34,633 nt of DNA, from positions 1 to 34,633 of the forward strand of contig CALATR010000452.1 of the NCBI GenBank assembly GCA_937891875.1. The letters are read 5' to 3'. This stretch comes from an uncultured Pseudomonadota bacterium (lineage in GTDB: Bacteria; Myxococcota_A; UBA796; GCA-2862545). Of this stretch, positions 31,893 to 34,633 are shown one piece after another. Both the position numbers and the translations under genes were made by a program. The notes under the pieces are model-generated. The model did no database searches. It saw only the letters and a program-made list of their open reading frames with translations, and was not told the origin of the DNA. Numbering within the stretch: the stretch's first letter is position 1; each line of letters starts with the position of its first letter.

Positions 31893-33063
31893 GCGGGCGG
31901 CGTCCTGGGGACTGCTCGGCGGGCTCGCGGTCCTGGCGGCGGCCCAGCCGCTGGGCTGTGCGACCGAGCCGGCCCCGGAGGACGATCCGCGGGTGGCCGA
32001 GGTGCTCGCCGCGGTCGGCCCCGAGGTGGTGCTGCCGGCACTGGCTGCGGTCCACGAGGACGCGGTCGCGGCAGAGCAGGCGATGATCGCCTGGGAAGCG
32101 GCGATCGGCACCGAGGACGAGGCGGCCGAGAAGGCGCTCGCGGTGGAGGCGTTCCGCGCCGTGGTGCGCAGCTGGCAGGTGGTCGAGGTGATGCAGATCG
32201 GGCCGCTGGCCTCGTCGGCGACGGCCGTGGCGGGCGGCGACGGCCGCGATCGGATCTACTCGTGGCCGCTGACGAACCCGTGCCGGGTGGACCAGGAGAC
32301 CGGGCGGCAGGCGTACGCGGCCGACGGCTGGGCGGACGCCGCCCTGGTCAACGTGCTGGGCCTGGACGCGCTGGAGCACCTGCTGTTCGCGGGGCCGGAC
32401 AACGTCTGTCCCGGGCAGGTCGACATCAACGAGGACGGCCTGTGGGACGCGCTGGGTGAGGAGGGCGTGCGGCAGGCGCGCGCCGAGTACGCCGTGGTGC
32501 TGACCGGCGCCCTGGTCGCGGACCTGGAGGCCCAGCAGGCTGCGTGGGAGGCGTTTGGTCCCAAGCTCGCGGCGGCGGGGGACGGCAGCCCGTACGAGAC
32601 GCAGATCGACGGGTTGAACGCCGTGTTCGACGCCCTGTTCTACCTGGAGACCAGGTCGAAGGACCTCAAGCTGGCGGTGCCCCTGGGCCTGCGCGACTGC
32701 GCCGAGCCCGTCTGCCCGGAGGAGGTCGAGCACGTGCCCTCGGGCGAGAGCCTGGTGGCGCTGGAGGCCAACCTCGACGGCTTCGAGCAGCTCTTCACCG
32801 GCGGCGACGGCCCCGGGCTGGACGACCTGCTGCGCGAGCGGGGCCACACCGACCTCGCCGATCAGGTGCTCGCCGATCTGGACAACGCCCGGTCCGAGCT
32901 CGAGGCCCTCGGCGTGCCCGTGGACGCGGGCGTGGTCGACGATCCCGACCAGGCGCTGGCCGCCCACGACGCCATCAAGCAGATCGCCGATGACCTCAAG
33001 GGCGACATCGCGACCGTGCTGTCGATGCAGATCCCCGCAGAAGCCGCGGGGGATGCGGACTAG
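31873..33063 (+). CDS. Imelysin-family (M75-like) protein
   Basis: This 396-residue protein belongs to the imelysin / IrpA / EfeO-like family, which is helical and usually linked to iron uptake. It has an export signal with a possible lipobox (PLGC, Cys29), the family segment IYSWPLTNPCRVD, and LGLDALEHLLFAG near residues 162-174. In many imelysins this last motif is GxHxxE; here Asp165 replaces His, so peptidase or metal activity may differ. ATG 31873 has GGAGG upstream. It overlaps the DUF4856 gene by 20 bases and ends 24 bases before the convergent TonB-receptor gene. Confidence 0.9.
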   Translation: MGPAAGRRAASWGLLGGLAVLAAAQPLGCATEPAPEDDPRVAEVLAAVGPEVVLPALAAVHEDAVAAEQAMIAWEAAIGTEDEAAEKALAVEAFRAVVRSWQVVEVMQIGPLASSATAVAGGDGRDRIYSWPLTNPCRVDQETGRQAYAADGWADAALVNVLGLDALEHLLFAGPDNVCPGQVDINEDGLWDALGEEGVRQARAEYAVVLTGALVADLEAQQAAWEAFGPKLAAAGDGSPYETQIDGLNAVFDALFYLETRSKDLKLAVPLGLRDCAEPVCPEEVEHVPSGESLVALEANLDGFEQLFTGGDGPGLDDLLRERGHTDLADQVLADLDNARSELEALGVPVDAGVVDDPDQALAAHDAIKQIADDLKGDIATVLSMQIPAEAAGDAD

Positions 33064-33087
33064 CAGGCGCTCGGCGAGGGCGCGCGC

Positions 33088-34633
33088 CTACAGCTCCGCC
33101 TTGATCCCGATCCAGAACGTCCGCCGTCCGACCGGCCGGGGCCCGAGGGGGCGCAGGGAGGCGACGGCGGTGGAGTTCAGCAGGTTCTGGGCGGTCGTGT
33201 AGACCTGCAGCTGGTCGAGGATGCGGACGCGGGCGCTGGCGTGCACCAGGGCGCGGCCGGCGACGTCGGGCTCGGTGAGGTCGCCGGCGGTGTCGAGCTG
33301 GCCGCTGACGGCCTCGACGGAGCCGTCCAGGCTGGCCCGGTAGTGGTTGATCCCGATGCGCCCGGTGCCCTGCCAGCGCGGCAGATAAGGCAGCTTGTCC
33401 CCCATCTCCACGGAGCCGAACTGGGGGAAGGCGGACTGGAAGGTGGTCAGGAAGGTCGCGTCGGTGAACGTCGCGGTCGCGCCCACGGGCAGGGTGAAGC
33501 CGCGGCCCAGATCGACGTCGTGGCTGGCTGCCGCCTCGACGCCCACGACCCGCACCTGTCCCGCGTTGAACTGGTCGCCCACCTGATCGTCGGTGCAGCC
33601 GGACGAGAACGTGCACTGGCCGGTGAGGTTGCGGTAGTCGCTGATGAAGCCGGTCAGCTCGCCGCGGGCCGAGCCCTGCTGGGCGCGCACGCCGATCTCG
33701 CCGTTCCAGGCGGTCTCGGGCTGGGCGTCCTGGGCACCCTCGGGGGCCACGGGGGAGAAGCCCCGGTAGGCACCGCCGAACACGGCCACGTGCTCGGACG
33801 GCTGGTAGCGCAGGCCCAGGCCGGGCAGGGGGTGCACGCGGATCTCGGGCTTGGTGGCGTCGACGATCCAGGTGCGGATGACCTCGGTGCGGAAGCCGGG
33901 CTCGACGTGGAAGTCGCCGAGCCCCAGGTCCCAGGCGGTGTGGGCGGCGAAGGCCAGGGCGTGGGCGGTGTCGTCGCGGGTCGTGACCCGGTCGGCGTCG
34001 GTCGCGACCAGGGCGCCGTCCTGCATGGCGTAGGTGTCGTAGGTGTGCAGCCGGTGCACGTCGTCGTAGTGCACCCGCAGGCCGACCTCGCCGCGCAGGG
34101 TGGGGCCGTCCCCATCCCGGGCGACGAAGCGGGCGAGTCCGCTGACTCCGCTGGCGACGAAGGACCGGTCGTTGTTGCCGATCAGCAGGTTCTCGTCGGG
34201 GGTGAGGGAGTCGGCCTGGCCGCGCAGGAGCGCCAGCCACGGGGCGTTCGCGCCGGCGTCGGGGCTGGTGAGGACCTCGTAGGCGTCGGTGCCACCGGCG
34301 AACGCGTTGAACTTGCGCCAGTCCCGGTGGAGCTGGTGACGGTAGGCCGTGACCCGCAGCTGCAGCTTGCCCGGGGTCGTGTGCAGGTACGACAGGGTCG
34401 CCTGGTTGCGGGTCCACTGCATGCGCGCCTCTGAGGTCGTGAGGTAGCGGCGCCAGGGGTTGTCGTCGTAGTCGTCGGGGTGCAGGCCCAGGTAGGTCGA
34501 GCGGGAGTCCTCGTGGGCGAGGCCGAGCTTGACCTCGAGCGCGTCGCGGCGGTCGGCGTCGTTGCGCAGGTAGAGGCGCCCCTTGGCCATCAGCTCGGTG
34601 CGGCGGGTGCCGACCGGCCCGCCGTGATCGGCC
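33088..34633 (-). CDS. TonB-dependent receptor, C-terminal part (runs off window)
   Basis: The frame is open to the window edge (34633), so only about the last 515 residues are present. They form the beta-barrel of a TonB-dependent outer-membrane receptor, with many amphipathic strands, the FNAGQVRVVGVEAAAS-type strand, LPYLPRWQGTGRIGINHYRA, and the C-terminal strand VGRRTFWIGIKAEL with NLLNSTAVASLRPLGPRP before it. The plug domain and TonB box lie outside. An ATG at 34590 is internal. It converges on the imelysin gene, and the trio suggests uptake of an iron complex. Confidence 0.9.
   Translation of the reverse strand, partial: ADHGGPVGTRRTELMAKGRLYLRNDADRRDALEVKLGLAHEDSRSTYLGLHPDDYDDNPWRRYLTTSEARMQWTRNQATLSYLHTTPGKLQLRVTAYRHQLHRDWRKFNAFAGGTDAYEVLTSPDAGANAPWLALLRGQADSLTPDENLLIGNNDRSFVASGVSGLARFVARDGDGPTLRGEVGLRVHYDDVHRLHTYDTYAMQDGALVATDADRVTTRDDTAHALAFAAHTAWDLGLGDFHVEPGFRTEVIRTWIVDATKPEIRVHPLPGLGLRYQPSEHVAVFGGAYRGFSPVAPEGAQDAQPETAWNGEIGVRAQQGSARGELTGFISDYRNLTGQCTFSSGCTDDQVGDQFNAGQVRVVGVEAAASHDVDLGRGFTLPVGATATFTDATFLTTFQSAFPQFGSVEMGDKLPYLPRWQGTGRIGINHYRASLDGSVEAVSGQLDTAGDLTEPDVAGRALVHASARVRILDQLQVYTTAQNLLNSTAVASLRPLGPRPVGRRTFWIGIKAEL

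Noticed and set aside
1..34633. CRISPR arrays, tRNA or rRNA genes, insertion-sequence transposases, toxin-antitoxin or restriction genes
   Set aside because: None was recognised on either strand by eye; a tRNA or covariance-model scan was not possible here.

Overview
The window is about 34.6 kb of very GC-rich bacterial DNA, and its gene content points to a myxobacterium-like member of the Myxococcota. The pointers are: two proteins with MopE-type calcium-binding repeats (DCDD...PGA...DCDG) plus FG-GAP repeats; two C-termini that look like MYXO-CTERM sorting signals; an adjacent DUF1592/DUF1552 pair; a transmembrane Ser/Thr kinase with a PEGA domain; and an unusual number of lipoproteins. No ribosomal, tRNA, phage-structural or CRISPR genes were seen. 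The genus cannot be named from sequence alone.

Layout. (1) 1-4.7 kb: a lipoprotein, a 21-codon small ORF, a small XRE-type regulator, and divergent from it a three-domain peptidoglycan hydrolase (pesticin/T4-type lysozyme, SH3b, M15-like peptidase). A 43-bp interrupted palindrome lies where the two divergent genes meet. A lipoprotein on the minus strand converges on the hydrolase. (2) 4.8-9.5 kb, plus strand: a DUF1592-family protein with a CxxCH motif, a Tat-exported DUF1552 protein 4 nt behind it, and a secreted protein of unknown function. (3) 9.5-17.3 kb, minus strand: a serine beta-lactamase-family lipoprotein, a membrane-anchored protein with a duplicated domain, a MopE/FG-GAP lipoprotein, then a TPR protein, a periplasmic-binding lipoprotein and a transmembrane Ser/Thr kinase, the last two overlapping by one base. 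(4) 17.8-24.4 kb, minus strand: seven genes for surface or envelope proteins (MopE/FG-GAP with MYXO-CTERM-like end, lipoproteins, a thrombospondin-type-3 protein, an ASH-domain lipoprotein, a polytopic membrane protein). (5) 24.7-26.7 kb, plus strand: a PLP-dependent decarboxylase overlapping a cysteine dioxygenase by ATGA, a probable cysteine-to-hypotaurine operon. (6) 26.7-29.6 kb, minus strand: a matrixin-like metalloprotease with a MYXO-CTERM-like tail and a lipoprotein. (7) 29.6-30.5 kb: a gene-free, highly structured stretch with operator-like palindromes, a G-run tract and a 396-bp element bounded by 106-nt imperfect inverted repeats. (8) 30.5-34.6 kb: DUF4856 lipoprotein and imelysin-family protein (overlapping, behind a good sigma70-type promoter), with a convergent TonB-dependent receptor that runs off the window edge.

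How the genes may work together. Three groupings look functional. The TPR protein, binding lipoprotein and kinase form a plausible ligand-to-kinase signalling unit, because no transporter permease or ATPase is nearby. The dioxygenase and decarboxylase catalyse consecutive steps (cysteine to cysteine sulfinate to hypotaurine). The DUF4856, imelysin and TonB-receptor genes suggest an outer-membrane nutrient uptake locus, most likely for iron. Points most worth a second look: the dioxygenase carries both residues of the Cys-Tyr cross-link seen in animal enzymes; the decarboxylase seems to have a one-base frameshift near its start; a hairpin buries a ribosome-binding site at 20646-20680; and the palindromic element at 30006-30401 is unexplained.
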